From the NCBI RefSeq assembly GCF_000372825.1, contig NZ_KB910516.1, positions 2,647,825 through 2,711,824 of the forward strand: a stretch of DNA of 64,000 nt, written 5' to 3'. Below the pieces are notes generated by a model, which worked only from the letters and a program-made list of their open reading frames with translations, did no database searches and was not told the origin of the DNA. Position 1 is the first letter of the stretch, and the number at the start of each line of letters is the position of its first letter. Both the position numbers and the translations under genes were made by a program. Below are positions 53,823 to 63,718 of this stretch, one piece after another. The DNA is from Methylobacterium sp. 77 (GTDB lineage Bacteria; Pseudomonadota; Alphaproteobacteria; Rhizobiales; Beijerinckiaceae).

Positions 53823-55373
53823 ATGTCGAGCGATGTCGAACCTCCACCCTCGAATCTTCTGAAGCGCTTCCGCAAGGATTCCGGCGGCGCGGTCGCCCTC
53901 TTGTTCGGCCTGTTGTCGATTCCCCTCCTCGTCCTCGCGGGGCTGGCGATCGATTACGGTGTGAATTCAATGGCCCAGCAGGGCTTCCAGGACGCCTCCG
54001 ACTCCACCGTCCTGTCCCTGCTCAAGCTCGCGACGTCCACGACGGATGCCGACCTGCAGACAAAGGCCGACAGGCAGATCAGGGCGGCGGTTCCGAAACT
54101 CATTGACGCGGACACCAAGATCACCGTCACGCGCGTCGAGAACACGATCACGGTGGCCGTCACCGGCAAGACTCCGACGAGTCTCTCCAAGATCGTCGGC
54201 TACAATGCCTTTCCGCTTTCCGTGACCAGCGTCGGCACCCGTGGATCGGGGAACCTCGAAATCGCTCTCGTCCTCGACAATACCGGCTCGATGAGCGGAG
54301 CGAAGATCACCAACCTGAAATCGGCTGCCAACGATCTCGTCACGGCGCTGTTCAAGGAGGTCGATCCGGCCAAGCCGAATGCTCTCAAAATCGGAATCGT
54401 CCCGTTCTCGATGACGGTCAATGTCGGCCCGGGCAACTCCAAGCAGGACTGGCTCGATAAGGACGCAAAGGCCTCGTACCATTCGCAGATCTTCGTCTCG
54501 GCCGCCAACCGCCTGACCCTGTTCGGGAAGATGGGCATCGCCTGGGGCGGATGTGTCGAGAGTCGTCCTTATCCCTACGACGTTCAGGATACCGCTCCGT
54601 CCATCGCCACGCCGGATACGCTGTTCGTGCCGTATTTCGCGCCCGACGAGTCGGACGGTGACGATTATGCCGTCAACGACTACATGAACGATTATGCGAG
54701 CCAGAACTCTGGATCGAGCGCCAATCGTACAAGACAGGGGCAGATCAACAAGTACTCGACCAACTCTTTCAAGGTCTCGAAGACGAACCGCCCCAACGGC
54801 TCGCTTAGTTATCTGTACGGCCCCAATTCCGGCTGCGATCTGCAGCCGATCACCCATCTCACCACGTCTCAATCGACCCTGACCAGCGCCATCAACGCGA
54901 TGACCGTCATCGGCGATACCAACATCGCCATGGGGCTCGTCTGGGGTTGGCACCTCCTGTCGCCGAATGGACCCTTCGCCGAGGGTGTCGCCTACAATAA
55001 CAAGGACACGCGCAAGTTCGTCGTCCTCATGACCGACGGGCAGAACACCTCGGCGCAGACCTACTCGTCAAACCAATCCTTCTATTCCGGCATCGGCTAC
55101 ATTTGGCAGAACCGGATCGGGACCACCTCGTTCGATGCTGCGACACGGACCAACGCCATCGATACGCGGCTTTCCACGCTGTGCTCCAACATGAAGAATG
55201 CCGGCATCACGATCTTCACCGTCCGCGTCGAGGTGACCGACGGCACCAGCGACATCCTTCGCAACTGCGCCACCAGCACCGACAAATTCTACGACGTCCA
55301 GAATTCGGCGACGTTGACCGACGCCTTCAAGGCCATCGGAGCGCAGATCAGCGAATTGCGGATCTCCCGATGA
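53823..55373 (+). CDS. TadG-like pilus/secretion protein with vWA domain
   Basis: 516 residues. N-terminal Tad/flp pseudopilin-like segment KDSGGAVALLFGLLSIPLLV with one membrane helix and the LAIDYGVNSMAQQGFQDASD (TadE/G-type) after it. A von Willebrand A domain follows: IALVLDNTGSMSGAKITNLK has the MIDAS DxTGSMS (D-T-G-S form), and later MTDGQNTSAQTYSSN. First gene of a three-gene cluster with ATGA overlap to the second. It fits the TadG group of tight-adherence loci; no Tad secretion ATPase or cpa genes are in the window. Confidence 0.84.
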   Translation: MSSDVEPPPSNLLKRFRKDSGGAVALLFGLLSIPLLVLAGLAIDYGVNSMAQQGFQDASDSTVLSLLKLATSTTDADLQTKADRQIRAAVPKLIDADTKITVTRVENTITVAVTGKTPTSLSKIVGYNAFPLSVTSVGTRGSGNLEIALVLDNTGSMSGAKITNLKSAANDLVTALFKEVDPAKPNALKIGIVPFSMTVNVGPGNSKQDWLDKDAKASYHSQIFVSAANRLTLFGKMGIAWGGCVESRPYPYDVQDTAPSIATPDTLFVPYFAPDESDGDDYAVNDYMNDYASQNSGSSANRTRQGQINKYSTNSFKVSKTNRPNGSLSYLYGPNSGCDLQPITHLTTSQSTLTSAINAMTVIGDTNIAMGLVWGWHLLSPNGPFAEGVAYNNKDTRKFVVLMTDGQNTSAQTYSSNQSFYSGIGYIWQNRIGTTSFDAATRTNAIDTRLSTLCSNMKNAGITIFTVRVEVTDGTSDILRNCATSTDKFYDVQNSATLTDAFKAIGAQISELRISR

Positions 55374-55954
55374 CCATCAGATCGGGCGCAGGCCTGTTGA
55401 CGGCTCGCCTACGCAAACTCTCGGCGGACCGTCGCGGCGCGACGGCCGTCGAGTTCGGGCTGGTGGGCCTTCCCTTCGTCCTGCTCGTCGGAGCGATGCT
55501 GGAAGCCTTCATGTTCACCATCGCCCAGACCTCCTTCGACAACGCCCTCGATCGCGCCGGTCGGGCGGTGTTCACGGGGACGTTTCAGCAGGGCGCAGAC
55601 AGCACGGACCCGGCGGCCCGGCTCATCAAGGAAATGTGCAAGGACGCGACCTACTTCAATTGCAGTGCCGACAAGATCAAGATCGAGGTCACCGCCGCAG
55701 GCATGGATGACGAACCCGTCGCCTGCTCGCCCTACGACGCCACCAGCCAGACGATCTCCAGCAGTTTCGGCAAGAAGTTCCAATGTCCAAATGGCGACGA
55801 CATCGTCAGCATCTGCGCCACGGCGGCCATACCGCGGTACTTTCCGACGTCGAAACTGACCCTGCCGCCATTGCCGAACAACGAGCAGATGATCCGCTCG
55901 ATGGTCGTCTTTCGCGCCGAACCGTACGCGCAGGGCAAATGTCAGTCCAACTGA
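55370..55954 (+). CDS. TadE-like membrane-anchored protein
   Basis: 194 residues, ATG overlapping the stop of the TadG-like gene. TadE-type start: LSADRRGATAVEFGLVGLPF followed by the membrane helix VLLVGAMLEAFMFTIAQTSF. The extracytoplasmic part has six Cys (for example EMCKDATYFNCSADKI and FQCPNGDDIVSICATAAI), suggesting disulfides. A pilus minor subunit or assembly protein is likely. Confidence 0.8.
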   Translation: MTIRSGAGLLTARLRKLSADRRGATAVEFGLVGLPFVLLVGAMLEAFMFTIAQTSFDNALDRAGRAVFTGTFQQGADSTDPAARLIKEMCKDATYFNCSADKIKIEVTAAGMDDEPVACSPYDATSQTISSSFGKKFQCPNGDDIVSICATAAIPRYFPTSKLTLPPLPNNEQMIRSMVVFRAEPYAQGKCQSN

Positions 55955-56532
55955 TGCAGGTCGCGGCCCACCTTCGACGCCTCATCGCCGAGCGTTCCGG
56001 TGTGTCGGCGGTCGAATTCGCGCTCGTCGCGCCGGTGATGATCCTGCTCTTCATGGGGACGGTCGAACTGCCGCGCGCCTACACGACGGGGCAGCATGCG
56101 CATCGCGCCGCCCGTTCGATGGCGGACCTGATCTCTCGACGGACCTTGACCACTCAGGAAGTCGACGGCGTCTACAAGACCGGGCGGAGCATCGTGGCTC
56201 CCTACGATGCCACCGATGCCAAGATCATTCTGACCTCCGCCGGTGTCTATCTGCAGAGGGACGGCTCGTTCAAGGCCAAGGTCTGTTCCAGCAACGCGGT
56301 CAACGCCGTGAAATACGTGGCGTCGACCGACCTCGGGGCGCCGCCCCCGTCGGAGGCGGTCGACAAGGCCCGCTACGTCATCGCCAAACTGACGATCGAG
56401 TACAAACCCATCTTCAACATCCTTCCCGCGCTGAACGCGTTCTCGTTCGAGAGGGAAGTGACCTGGCCCATCCGGGCGACGAACGGCAAGGAGATCATCC
56501 TTCCCGGCGGCGTCGGCTGCCCGGCGACCTGA
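55954..56532 (+). CDS. TadE-like membrane-anchored protein, second copy
   Basis: 192 residues. The ATG shares its A with the stop of the preceding gene (TGATG); an ATG at 55939 with AGGG upstream is also possible. TadE pattern IAERSGVSAVEFALVAPVMI followed by the helix LLFMGTVELPRAYTTG, then a 150-residue extracytoplasmic domain (VYLQRDGSFKAKVCSSNAVN, VIAKLTIEYKPIFNILPAL). It ends the three-gene TadG/TadE cluster and is convergent with the M20 hydrolase gene. Confidence 0.8.
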   Translation: MQVAAHLRRLIAERSGVSAVEFALVAPVMILLFMGTVELPRAYTTGQHAHRAARSMADLISRRTLTTQEVDGVYKTGRSIVAPYDATDAKIILTSAGVYLQRDGSFKAKVCSSNAVNAVKYVASTDLGAPPPSEAVDKARYVIAKLTIEYKPIFNILPALNAFSFEREVTWPIRATNGKEIILPGGVGCPAT

Positions 56533-56615
56533 GGGGCGCGGCGTATGATGATGCGATGCCCCCATGTTCCAATGGAGAACGGGAGGAAGCCGGTCGTCAG
56601 CGAGCGTGCGGCCGC

Positions 56616-57785
56616 TCAGCGAACCGGCAATGCCGTCTCGATCACCCGTGCCCAGAGCGAAGCGCCGTAGGGGATCGCGGCATCGTTGAAATCGTAATGC
56701 GGGTGGTGAAGTCCGGCACTCGGGCCATTGCCGAGGAAGATGTAGGCGCCAGGCCGGTGGGCCAGCATGTAGGAGAAATCCTCCGCCGCCATCATCGGCG
56801 CCACGTCGCGCGCGACCCGTTCGTCGCCGACGATCCCGGCCGCGACATCGGCGATGAAATCCGCTTCGGCCGGGTGGTTCTCCGTCACCGGGTATCCGCC
56901 GCTGTAATCGACGCGGGCAATGGCACCGAAGGCCGCAGCGGTGTTCGTCACGATGGCGCCGATGCGCTCCTGCATGGTGGCGCGGACCTGCTTCGAGAGG
57001 GCGCGCATGGTGCCGCGCATCGTCACCTGCTGGGGTAGCACGTTGAAGGCGTCGCCGGCCTCCAGGGCACAGACCGACACCACCGCGCTCTCGAGGGGAT
57101 CGATACCGCGCGCCACCACCGACTGGAGCGCAATGACGATGTGGCTCGCCACGAGCACGCTGTCGATGGCGAGATGCGGTTGCGCCGCGTGACCACCGCG
57201 CCCCTCGATGGTGATGGTGAAGCGATCGGTGGAGGCCATGATCGGGCCGGGACGGATCGCGAAGCGACCGAGCTCCAGCCCGGGAACGTTGTGCAGGCCG
57301 TAGACCGCCTCGACGCCGAAGCGCTCCATCATCCCGTCGCGCACCATCGCCTCTCCGCCGCCGCCGCCCTCCTCTGCCGGCTGGAAGATCATCACCGCCG
57401 TCCCATCGAAATCGCGGGTCTCGGCCAGGTACTTGGCGGCACCGAGTAGCATGGCGGTATGGCCGTCATGGCCGCAGGCATGCATCTTTCCCGGCACGGT
57501 GGAGCGGTAGGCGAGGTCGCGCACTTCCTGGATCGGCAGCGCGTCCATGTCGGCGCGCAGGCCGACGGCGCGGTTGGAACCGTGCGAGCGCCCGCGAATG
57601 AGTCCGACGACCCCCGTCCGGCCGATCCCGGTGGCGACCTCGTCGCAGCCGAATTCCCGCAGCTTGTCCGCGACGAAACCGGCGGTGCGATGGACGTCGT
57701 ATTGGAGTTCCGGATGGGCGTGGAGGTCGTGCCGCCAAGCGGTGATCTCGTCCGCCAGGGCTGCGATCCGGTCGACGATGGGCAT
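56616..57785 (-). CDS. M20-family amidohydrolase (hippurate-hydrolase-like)
   Basis: 389 residues of the M20D amidohydrolase family. Metal-binding and catalytic motifs: DLHAHPELQYDVHRTA, GLRADMDALPIQE, KMHACGHDGHTAMLLGAAKY, FQPAEEGGGGGEAM, and VYGLHNVPGLELGRF; the lid/dimer domain has GGHAAQPHLAID. Members cleave N-acyl amino acids (hippurate, N-acetyl-LL-DAP, IAA conjugates). The substrate is not determinable. Alone between the Tad-like cluster and cueR. Confidence 0.9.
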   Translation of the reverse strand: MPIVDRIAALADEITAWRHDLHAHPELQYDVHRTAGFVADKLREFGCDEVATGIGRTGVVGLIRGRSHGSNRAVGLRADMDALPIQEVRDLAYRSTVPGKMHACGHDGHTAMLLGAAKYLAETRDFDGTAVMIFQPAEEGGGGGEAMVRDGMMERFGVEAVYGLHNVPGLELGRFAIRPGPIMASTDRFTITIEGRGGHAAQPHLAIDSVLVASHIVIALQSVVARGIDPLESAVVSVCALEAGDAFNVLPQQVTMRGTMRALSKQVRATMQERIGAIVTNTAAAFGAIARVDYSGGYPVTENHPAEADFIADVAAGIVGDERVARDVAPMMAAEDFSYMLAHRPGAYIFLGNGPSAGLHHPHYDFNDAAIPYGASLWARVIETALPVR

Positions 57786-57928
57786 GGTTTCGAGTCTTTC
57801 GCGGGCCTTGGCTCATCGTGGTTCGAGCCGCTCGATCATAGCCCATCTCAGCAAAGGCGAGGCCATTTAGATCGATTTCAAACGGCACGGCCGGCGGATC
57901 ATGTGCAGAACGTGTCGGAGGGTCGCGA

Positions 57929-58375
57929 TCAAGACAGCGGCGTCGCCCGCTTTGAGCGTCGTGCAATCGGCACGCGGTCGGCGGCGAGGTCGTCGAGAAT
58001 CGGACAATCCGGCCTGGAATCGCCGCTGCAATGGTCCGCGAGGGTCGTCAGGGTGCGGGCCATGGCCTCCAGTTCGGCGATGCGGAGGCGCAGATCCCCG
58101 ACATGCTGCAGGGCCATCGCCTTTACCTGAGCGCTGGCACGTCCGCGATCCTGCCAGAGCGCGAGGAGGCCGGCGATGTCCTCCACGGAGAAGCCGAGAT
58201 CGCGCGCGCGGCGCACGAAGCGCAGGGTGTGCAGATCCTCTTCGCCATAGACGCGATAGCCCGCTTCCGTCCTGCGCGCCGGTGGCAGCAGGCCGGTCTC
58301 TTCGTAGTAACGGATCATCTTGGCCGAGACCCCGGTGGCCCTGGCCGCCTCGCCGATGGTGACGGAGCCGTTCAT
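57929..58375 (-). CDS. cueR: Cu(I)-responsive MerR-family regulator CueR
   Basis: 148 residues: MerR-type HTH ([40 protein letters not shown]), dimerisation helix, and the metal loop with Cys116 and Cys124 in [13 protein letters not shown], the CueR spacing (C-X7-C). It activates copper efflux genes by re-aligning a long-spacer promoter. Its ATG overlaps the copA stop (4 bp), so it is expressed with copA from the promoter described at 60860-60890. Confidence 0.9.
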   Translation of the reverse strand: MNGSVTIGEAARATGVSAKMIRYYEETGLLPPARRTEAGYRVYGEEDLHTLRFVRRARDLGFSVEDIAGLLALWQDRGRASAQVKAMALQHVGDLRLRIAELEAMARTLTTLADHCSGDSRPDCPILDDLAADRVPIARRSKRATPLS

Positions 58376-60852
58376 GCATCCGCCCCTGCCCGGCGGAGGC
58401 GGAGGGCGTTGGCGAGCACGAACACACTCGAGAGCGCCATCGCGCCGGCCGCCAGGATCGGCGACAGCGACGGCCCGCCGACGACGTGGAGCAGGCCCGC
58501 CGCCACGGGGATGAGAGCGACGTTATAGGCGAAGGCCCAGAACAGGTTCTGCGCGATGTTGCGCATCACCGCGCGCGACAGGCCGATGGCGGAGACGATG
58601 CCGGACAAGGCGCCGGACATCAGCACGACGTCGGCGCTCTCGACGGCGATATCCGTGCCGGTCCCGATGGCGAGGCCGATCTCCGCCTCGGCGAGGGCCG
58701 GCGCATCGTTGATGCCGTCCCCGACGAAGGCGACAGGACCAAAGCGTGCGCGCAATGCCTTCACCGCCTCGACCTTGCCACCGGGAAGAACCTCGGCGGC
58801 GATCTCGGCGATGCCGAGCCGGGCCGCCACGGCGGAGGCCACGCCCTGGGCATCGCCCGTCACCATGGCGACGACGAGACCCTGCTCCCTCAATGCGGAC
58901 ACGGCTTCGGCCGCGCCCGGCTTGATCGGGTCCGATACGGCGACGAGGCCTGCAAGCCGGCCGTCGATGGCGATGTGGAGCGGGCTCTTGCCTTCTGCCT
59001 CCATGCGGTCCGCCGCCTCGGCGAGATCGGTGACGGCGATTCCCAGCTTCTGCATGTGCCGCCGTGCGCCGACACCGATCGACTGTCCTCCGATCTCTCC
59101 CTCGATACCGTAGCCCGGCACCGCCTCGAAGCGGTCGGGCGAAAGGAGGGTGAGGCCGCGCTCCCGCGCCGCCTCGACGATGCTGCGCGCGATCGGATGC
59201 TCCGACCGCGATTCGAGAGACGCGGCAAGCCGCAGCACAGCATCCGCCTCGAAGCCCTGTGCAGCAACGAGATCGGTCAGGGCGGGCCTGCCCTCGGTCA
59301 GGGTCCCGGTCTTGTCGAAAGCGACGACCTTCGCGTCACGCAGGGCCTGCAGGGCGGTCCCATTGCGGAACAGCACGCCGAGTCTCGCCGCCCGCCCGGT
59401 GCCCACCATGATCGATGTCGGCGTCGCCAGCCCCATGGCGCAGGGGCAGGCGATGATGAGGACGGCGATGGCGTTGACGAGGGCGAAGCCGAGGGCCGGG
59501 CTCGGACCGAGCGCGAGCCATCCGACGAAGGTCACGACCGACGCGGCGATGACGGCCGGGACGAACCAGCCGGTCACCCGGTCGACGAGCGCCTGGATCG
59601 GCAGTTTGGCGCCCTGCGCCGCCTGGACCATCGCCACGATCTGCGCCAGCACCGTCCGCGCGCCAATCGTGTCGACGCGCAGATCGAGGCTGCCGTTTGT
59701 GTTCAGCGTGCCGCCGACCGTGCGGTCGCCTTCGCCTTTCTCCACCGGCACCGCCTCACCGGTGACCATGCTTTCATCGACGAAGCTCCTGCCCGCCACG
59801 ACTATTCCGTCGGCAGCGATGCGCTCGCCGGGGCGGACACGGACGATGTCGCCGATCCGCAGGGAAGCCAGGGCGACGTTGTCCTCCGCTCCGTCGCGGA
59901 CGACCCGCGCCGTCGTCGGCGCGAGCCCGACGAGCCGGGCGATGGCCGCTCCGGTGCGCCCCTTGGCGCGCGCCTCCAGGGTTCGGCCGAGCAGGATCAG
60001 GGTGATGATGAGAACGGAGGCCTCGAAGTAGAGATGCGCCGTTCCAGGCGGCAACGCCCACGGGGCGAGGATCGAGACCAGGGAATAGGAATAGGCGGCC
60101 CCCGCCCCGAGGGCGACGAGAGCGTTCATGTCGGGATGGCCCCTGAACAGGGCCGGGATTCCCTGGCGGAAGAAACGTCGTCCGGGCCAGGCCAGGACGA
60201 GGGTCGCCAGGACGGCCTGGACCAGGGCGGCCTGTGCCATGCCGAGTTGGGCATGGACGAGATCGCCGAAGCCGGGGATGAGGTGAGCCCCCATGTCGAG
60301 GATCACGATCGGCGCCGACAGAGAGGCAGCGACGATGACGTCGCTCCGAAGACCGGACGCTTCGCGCTCCTGGCGGTCGGCCTGCGCCTCGCTCACTCCA
60401 TTCTCGATGGGAGATGCCTCATAGCCGGCGGCACGGACGGCCTCGACGAGGCCTGCCGGATCGACCGTGCCCTCCGCATGCCGCACGGTCGCTCGCCCGG
60501 TCGCGAGGTTGACGTTCGCCGACGTGATACCCTGGACGGCACCGAGCGCGCGCTCGACTCGGCCGACGCAGGAGGCACAGGACAATCCGGTGACGGACAA
60601 TTCCGTCACGGCCTCGGGCACGTCATAGCCGGCCCCGGCGATCGCCGCGACGACGTTCGCGGGATCGCCGTCCAGAATCAGGTCGGCACGCCCTGTTGCG
60701 AGGTTGACCGCGACGTCGGACGCACCGGGCAGCGCGGCGAGGGCGCGCTCGACGCGGCCGACGCAGGAGGCGCAGCTCATGCCGACGACCGGGATGCTGA
60801 GACGACGCCCCATGCCGGGACGCCGGTTGGGAGAGGAGAGAGCGATGTTCAT
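58372..60852 (-). CDS. copA: Copper-exporting P-type ATPase CopA
   Basis: 826 residues from the ATG at 60852; a second ATG at 60813 gives 813. Two N-terminal copper-binding domains with CASC at residues 27-30 and 92-95 ([30 protein letters not shown]). Then the P1B core: actuator [13 protein letters not shown], membrane CPC at 469-471 ([15 protein letters not shown]), phosphorylation Asp513 in [11 protein letters not shown] motif SEHPIARSI, and [16 protein letters not shown]. It pumps Cu(I) out of the cytosol. First gene of the copA-cueR operon; the promoter is very close to the ATG, see the separate entry. Confidence 0.97.
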   Translation of the reverse strand: MNIALSSPNRRPGMGRRLSIPVVGMSCASCVGRVERALAALPGASDVAVNLATGRADLILDGDPANVVAAIAGAGYDVPEAVTELSVTGLSCASCVGRVERALGAVQGITSANVNLATGRATVRHAEGTVDPAGLVEAVRAAGYEASPIENGVSEAQADRQEREASGLRSDVIVAASLSAPIVILDMGAHLIPGFGDLVHAQLGMAQAALVQAVLATLVLAWPGRRFFRQGIPALFRGHPDMNALVALGAGAAYSYSLVSILAPWALPPGTAHLYFEASVLIITLILLGRTLEARAKGRTGAAIARLVGLAPTTARVVRDGAEDNVALASLRIGDIVRVRPGERIAADGIVVAGRSFVDESMVTGEAVPVEKGEGDRTVGGTLNTNGSLDLRVDTIGARTVLAQIVAMVQAAQGAKLPIQALVDRVTGWFVPAVIAASVVTFVGWLALGPSPALGFALVNAIAVLIIACPCAMGLATPTSIMVGTGRAARLGVLFRNGTALQALRDAKVVAFDKTGTLTEGRPALTDLVAAQGFEADAVLRLAASLESRSEHPIARSIVEAARERGLTLLSPDRFEAVPGYGIEGEIGGQSIGVGARRHMQKLGIAVTDLAEAADRMEAEGKSPLHIAIDGRLAGLVAVSDPIKPGAAEAVSALREQGLVVAMVTGDAQGVASAVAARLGIAEIAAEVLPGGKVEAVKALRARFGPVAFVGDGINDAPALAEAEIGLAIGTGTDIAVESADVVLMSGALSGIVSAIGLSRAVMRNIAQNLFWAFAYNVALIPVAAGLLHVVGGPSLSPILAAGAMALSSVFVLANALRLRRAGADA

Positions 60853-60859
60853 ACACCGC

Positions 60860-60890
60860 TATGTGGGGCTTCCCATGGTGGGAAGGTCAA
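60860..60890 (-). promoter_or_regulatory. CueR-type copA promoter with 19-bp spacer and dyad
   Basis: Read on the minus strand: -35 TTGACC (60890-60885), 19-bp spacer, -10-like CACATA (60865-60860). Inside the spacer lies a dyad CTTCCC (60869-60874 on the plus strand), 5 bases, GGGAAG (60880-60885). A 19-bp spacer with a centred dyad is the hallmark of MerR/CueR-controlled promoters. Transcription should start about 60853, immediately before the copA ATG. Confidence 0.8.
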
Positions 60891-60960
60891 GGCTGCGACG
60901 CATGGCTCATCGCGTCACGCGCGCATGGCGTCCGACGCGTTTCCGCGTCATATGGAGGCG

Positions 60961-61215
60961 ATGATACAGCCCCTCGACACCTGCATGCGAACCTTGAGCG
61001 CGCTGATCACCTCCGACATCCCGGCGGGGGAGGCTGCGGCGAACGCCTGTATCGAGACCTATCTCGCGACGTTTCCGGGTCTGCCGAAGCAGGTCGCGGC
61101 TTTGAGCATGCTCGATCACGCCGTCGACCAGCGCCTGAGCCCTTCGCCGTTCCTGCCCGTGCTCAAGGGGATCATCGAAGCTCAGTACAAGCGCCTCGGC
61201 ACCAGCCGGAACTAA
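60961..61215 (+). CDS. Small hypothetical protein divergent from copA
   Basis: 84 residues, helical and soluble: LDTCMRTLSALITSDIPAGE, AAANACIETYLATFPGLPKQ, VAALSMLDHAVDQRLSP. An in-frame ATG at 60952 is an alternative start and its codons carry GGAGG just before 60961, which is too close to serve the 60961 start well. No family recognised. It shares the intergenic region with copA and so could be copper-responsive, which is inference only. Confidence 0.55.
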   Translation: MIQPLDTCMRTLSALITSDIPAGEAAANACIETYLATFPGLPKQVAALSMLDHAVDQRLSPSPFLPVLKGIIEAQYKRLGTSRN

Positions 61216-61225
61216 CCGGACCGCG

Positions 61226-62500
61226 TCAGGCGCTTGGGGCCACGTCGTTGTTCGGCCGATGTTCCGGCAACAACGCGCGGACGATGGTGCCCCGGTCGGG
61301 CTCGCTCTCGATGACGAGCTTGCCGCGGTGACGGTTGACGATGTGCTTGACGATGGCGAGCCCGAGGCCGGTTCCGCCCTGCTGGCGGCTCGATGCCACG
61401 TCGACCCGGTAGAACCGCTCGGTCAGCCGGGGAATATGCTCCGGAGCGATGCCCGGCCCCTCGTCCCGCACGCTGAGGGCGATCTGCGGCTTTCCGGATG
61501 CCGACCGGATGCTGCGCTCCAGGCCGACGACGACGATGCCGCCGCTGCCACCGTATTTCACCGCATTCTCCACGAGATTCTCGACCACGCGGACGAGTTC
61601 GTCGCGCTCGCCGAGAACCGGATAGGATGCATCCGGCGCGTCGAGGGTGATGTTGACGCCGCGCTCGCGAGCCAGCGGCCCCTGCATGTCCACCATTTGC
61701 CGCGCGATCTGTCCGAGATCGACGATCTGCGTCGGCGGCACATGCTCGCGTAGTTCTATCCGGGAGAGAGAGAGCAGGTCGTCGATGAGGCGCGTCATGC
61801 GCTGCGCCTGCGCCTTCATGATGCCCAGGAACTTTTCCCGGGCCGGCGCATCGCCCCTGGCCGGCCCCTGCAGGGTCTCGATGAAACCGAGCAGAGAGGC
61901 CAGCGGCGTGCGCAGCTCGTGGCTGGCATTGGCGACGAAATCGACCCGCATTGCTTCGAGGCGGCGGGCTGCCGTGAGATCGCGCAGGAACAGGACGACG
62001 TTGGGCTGCCCGCCCCCCGGTCCGTCCGGCATCGGCAGCGCGCCGATCTGGACCTCGAACGCCCGCTCGGTGGGAACCCGCGTGGTGTAGAGCGTCTTCA
62101 GCGCCGCGCCGGTACGCAGCACCTCCTCGATCCCGTCGAGCACGTCCGGCGTCCTGAGAGCGAAGGAGAGCGGGTGCTTGAGTTTCAGTGCGGGCAGCAG
62201 CGTGCGAGCGGCGGGATTGACCTCGATCACCACGCTGCGCCGGTCCACCAGGATCACCGGATCGGGAATGTTGGCGAGGAGCGCCTCGGCGATGGAATGG
62301 CGCTCGCGGGTGGTCGCCTCGGGCAATGCGACCATGCGCGGCCGGCTCAGGCTGCCGACGAGACCGCCGGCAATCATCGCCCCCGCGCCCGCCGCGATGG
62401 TCAGGACGTCGAGATCGCCTCTCACGCCGGCGACCGAGATCATGGAAGCAGCGGCGAAACCGGCGCCGGTCCAGGCCGATCTGCGCGCACCGCGGGCCAT
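61226..62500 (-). CDS. phoR: PhoR-like sensor histidine kinase
   Basis: 424 residues with two hydrophobic segments at the N-terminus (WTGAGFAAASMISVAGV, VLTIAAGAGAMIAGGLVGSL), a PAS domain (about 70-175, ALLANIPDPVILVDRRSVVI), His194 in DFVANASHELRTPLASLLGF, and a HATPase domain with NLVENAVKYGG, DEGPGIAPEHIPRLTERFYR and GGTGLGLAIVKHIVNRHRGK. The layout and the H-box region (GFIETLQGPARGD) are those of alphaproteobacterial PhoR, which senses phosphate limitation with PhoB. No pst or phoB genes are in the window, so the name rests on sequence resemblance only. Confidence 0.75.
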   Translation of the reverse strand: MARGARRSAWTGAGFAAASMISVAGVRGDLDVLTIAAGAGAMIAGGLVGSLSRPRMVALPEATTRERHSIAEALLANIPDPVILVDRRSVVIEVNPAARTLLPALKLKHPLSFALRTPDVLDGIEEVLRTGAALKTLYTTRVPTERAFEVQIGALPMPDGPGGGQPNVVLFLRDLTAARRLEAMRVDFVANASHELRTPLASLLGFIETLQGPARGDAPAREKFLGIMKAQAQRMTRLIDDLLSLSRIELREHVPPTQIVDLGQIARQMVDMQGPLARERGVNITLDAPDASYPVLGERDELVRVVENLVENAVKYGGSGGIVVVGLERSIRSASGKPQIALSVRDEGPGIAPEHIPRLTERFYRVDVASSRQQGGTGLGLAIVKHIVNRHRGKLVIESEPDRGTIVRALLPEHRPNNDVAPSA

Positions 62501-62530
62501 CGCCTAACGCTCCGTGGCCTGAACCATCCG

Positions 62531-63718
62531 TCAGGAACCGCTGGACGCGGATGGCGAGGGCCGGCGCAGGCGCCGGACGATTTCATAGACCCCGAGCATC
62601 GCCAGGGCGACGATGAAGGGCACGAGGTAGTAGCAGACCCGGAACAGCAGCAGCGAGCCGAGAACCTGGTCCCGCGGCAGGCTCGACAGAGCGAGGAGGA
62701 TGGTGGCCTCGAACACCCCGAGACCTCCCGGCGCGTTGGAGGCGATACCGAGCATCGCCGCCAGCACGTAGACGCCGACGAAGGTGGTGAAACCGATGGT
62801 CGTGCCGGCCGGCAGCAGGACATAGAGCGTGGCCGCGGCCGCGCAGACGTCGCCGATGCCGACTACCATCTGGCTCATGGACACCGTGGCGCCGGGCAGT
62901 TCCAGCGACCAGCCCTTGACCCTGACATGGCGGCGCTTGAGCGAGACCCAGCCGAGATAGCCGAACACCATGAGCAGGGCGGCGAACCCCACGCCCTGGT
63001 TCAGGCGGATACTGGTGAAGGTGAGTGCAGCCAATTGCCCGGCCTCGACCACGAGACTGAGGCCGAGGACCACGCCCATGCCGAGCCAGAAGGTGAAGCC
63101 GGCAATGACCGTCAGAGCCGCGATCTTGGCCGCGCTGAGGCCCTTCTTCGAGTAGATCCAATAGCGGATCGTCCCCGCCGTCAGGAGCGGGAAGCCCAGG
63201 GTGAAACTGACGGCGTAGCTGGTGAAAGAGGCGAGCGCCGTCGTCCTGTAGGGGACTTTGATCTTGAGCTGGCGCAGGGCGAGCGCGTCGTAACAGGTGA
63301 GGAAGAGGTAGCTCACGCCGACGAACAGGAAGGCGAGACCGAGCTGTTCGCCCGTGGCCGCCGTCAGCGCCGCGTGCAGTTCGGCCCACGTCACCTGCTG
63401 CGAGAGCTTCCACAGCACGCCGAGCGACACGGCGAAAATGACGATGCTGGCGGCGGTGCCGAGCCAAGTGTAGCGGTTCTTGTAGGAACGCTTGGGCGCG
63501 GGCGGCGCGCCATCCTCGACTTCAGCCGTCGTCACGGCGTCGGCCGCCTTCGATTCGGCCGGCCGCTGATGCTCTCCCACAAAGTTCATGTCGTCGGCGT
63601 CCGCCTCCGCCGGTCTTCCCGCTCGACCTCGACGGCGGCGTGGAATGGGACCGAGCTTTTGCCGGACCTCGGCCCGTGCCCCGGCATTTAGGGTCTTTGT
63701 GTCCGGAAGGCCAGTCAT
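62531..63718 (-). CDS. YbhN/UPF0104-family integral membrane protein (flippase-like)
   Basis: 395 residues. A hydrophilic N-terminal region (1-75) precedes eight or so membrane segments, beginning TWLGTAASIVIFAVSLGVLW. The family pattern includes SYAVSFTLGFPLLTAGTIRY, GFTFWLGMGVVLGLSLVVE and GIASNAPGGLGVFEATILLA (the PGG...E segment of the LPG-synthase transmembrane region). Such proteins are the flippase-like half of MprF without the catalytic domain. The gene lies 30 bp upstream of phoR-like and overlaps its upstream neighbour (ATGA). Substrate unknown. Confidence 0.87.
   Translation of the reverse strand: MTGLPDTKTLNAGARAEVRQKLGPIPRRRRGRAGRPAEADADDMNFVGEHQRPAESKAADAVTTAEVEDGAPPAPKRSYKNRYTWLGTAASIVIFAVSLGVLWKLSQQVTWAELHAALTAATGEQLGLAFLFVGVSYLFLTCYDALALRQLKIKVPYRTTALASFTSYAVSFTLGFPLLTAGTIRYWIYSKKGLSAAKIAALTVIAGFTFWLGMGVVLGLSLVVEAGQLAALTFTSIRLNQGVGFAALLMVFGYLGWVSLKRRHVRVKGWSLELPGATVSMSQMVVGIGDVCAAAATLYVLLPAGTTIGFTTFVGVYVLAAMLGIASNAPGGLGVFEATILLALSSLPRDQVLGSLLLFRVCYYLVPFIVALAMLGVYEIVRRLRRPSPSASSGS

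Noticed and set aside
58486..61215. Long plus-strand open frame of about 900 codons antisense to copA
   Set aside because: It mirrors copA in a GC-rich sequence, has the Arg/Gly/Asp-rich composition of shadow frames and no domain; only its last 84 codons (from 60961) lie outside copA and are kept as a separate small gene.
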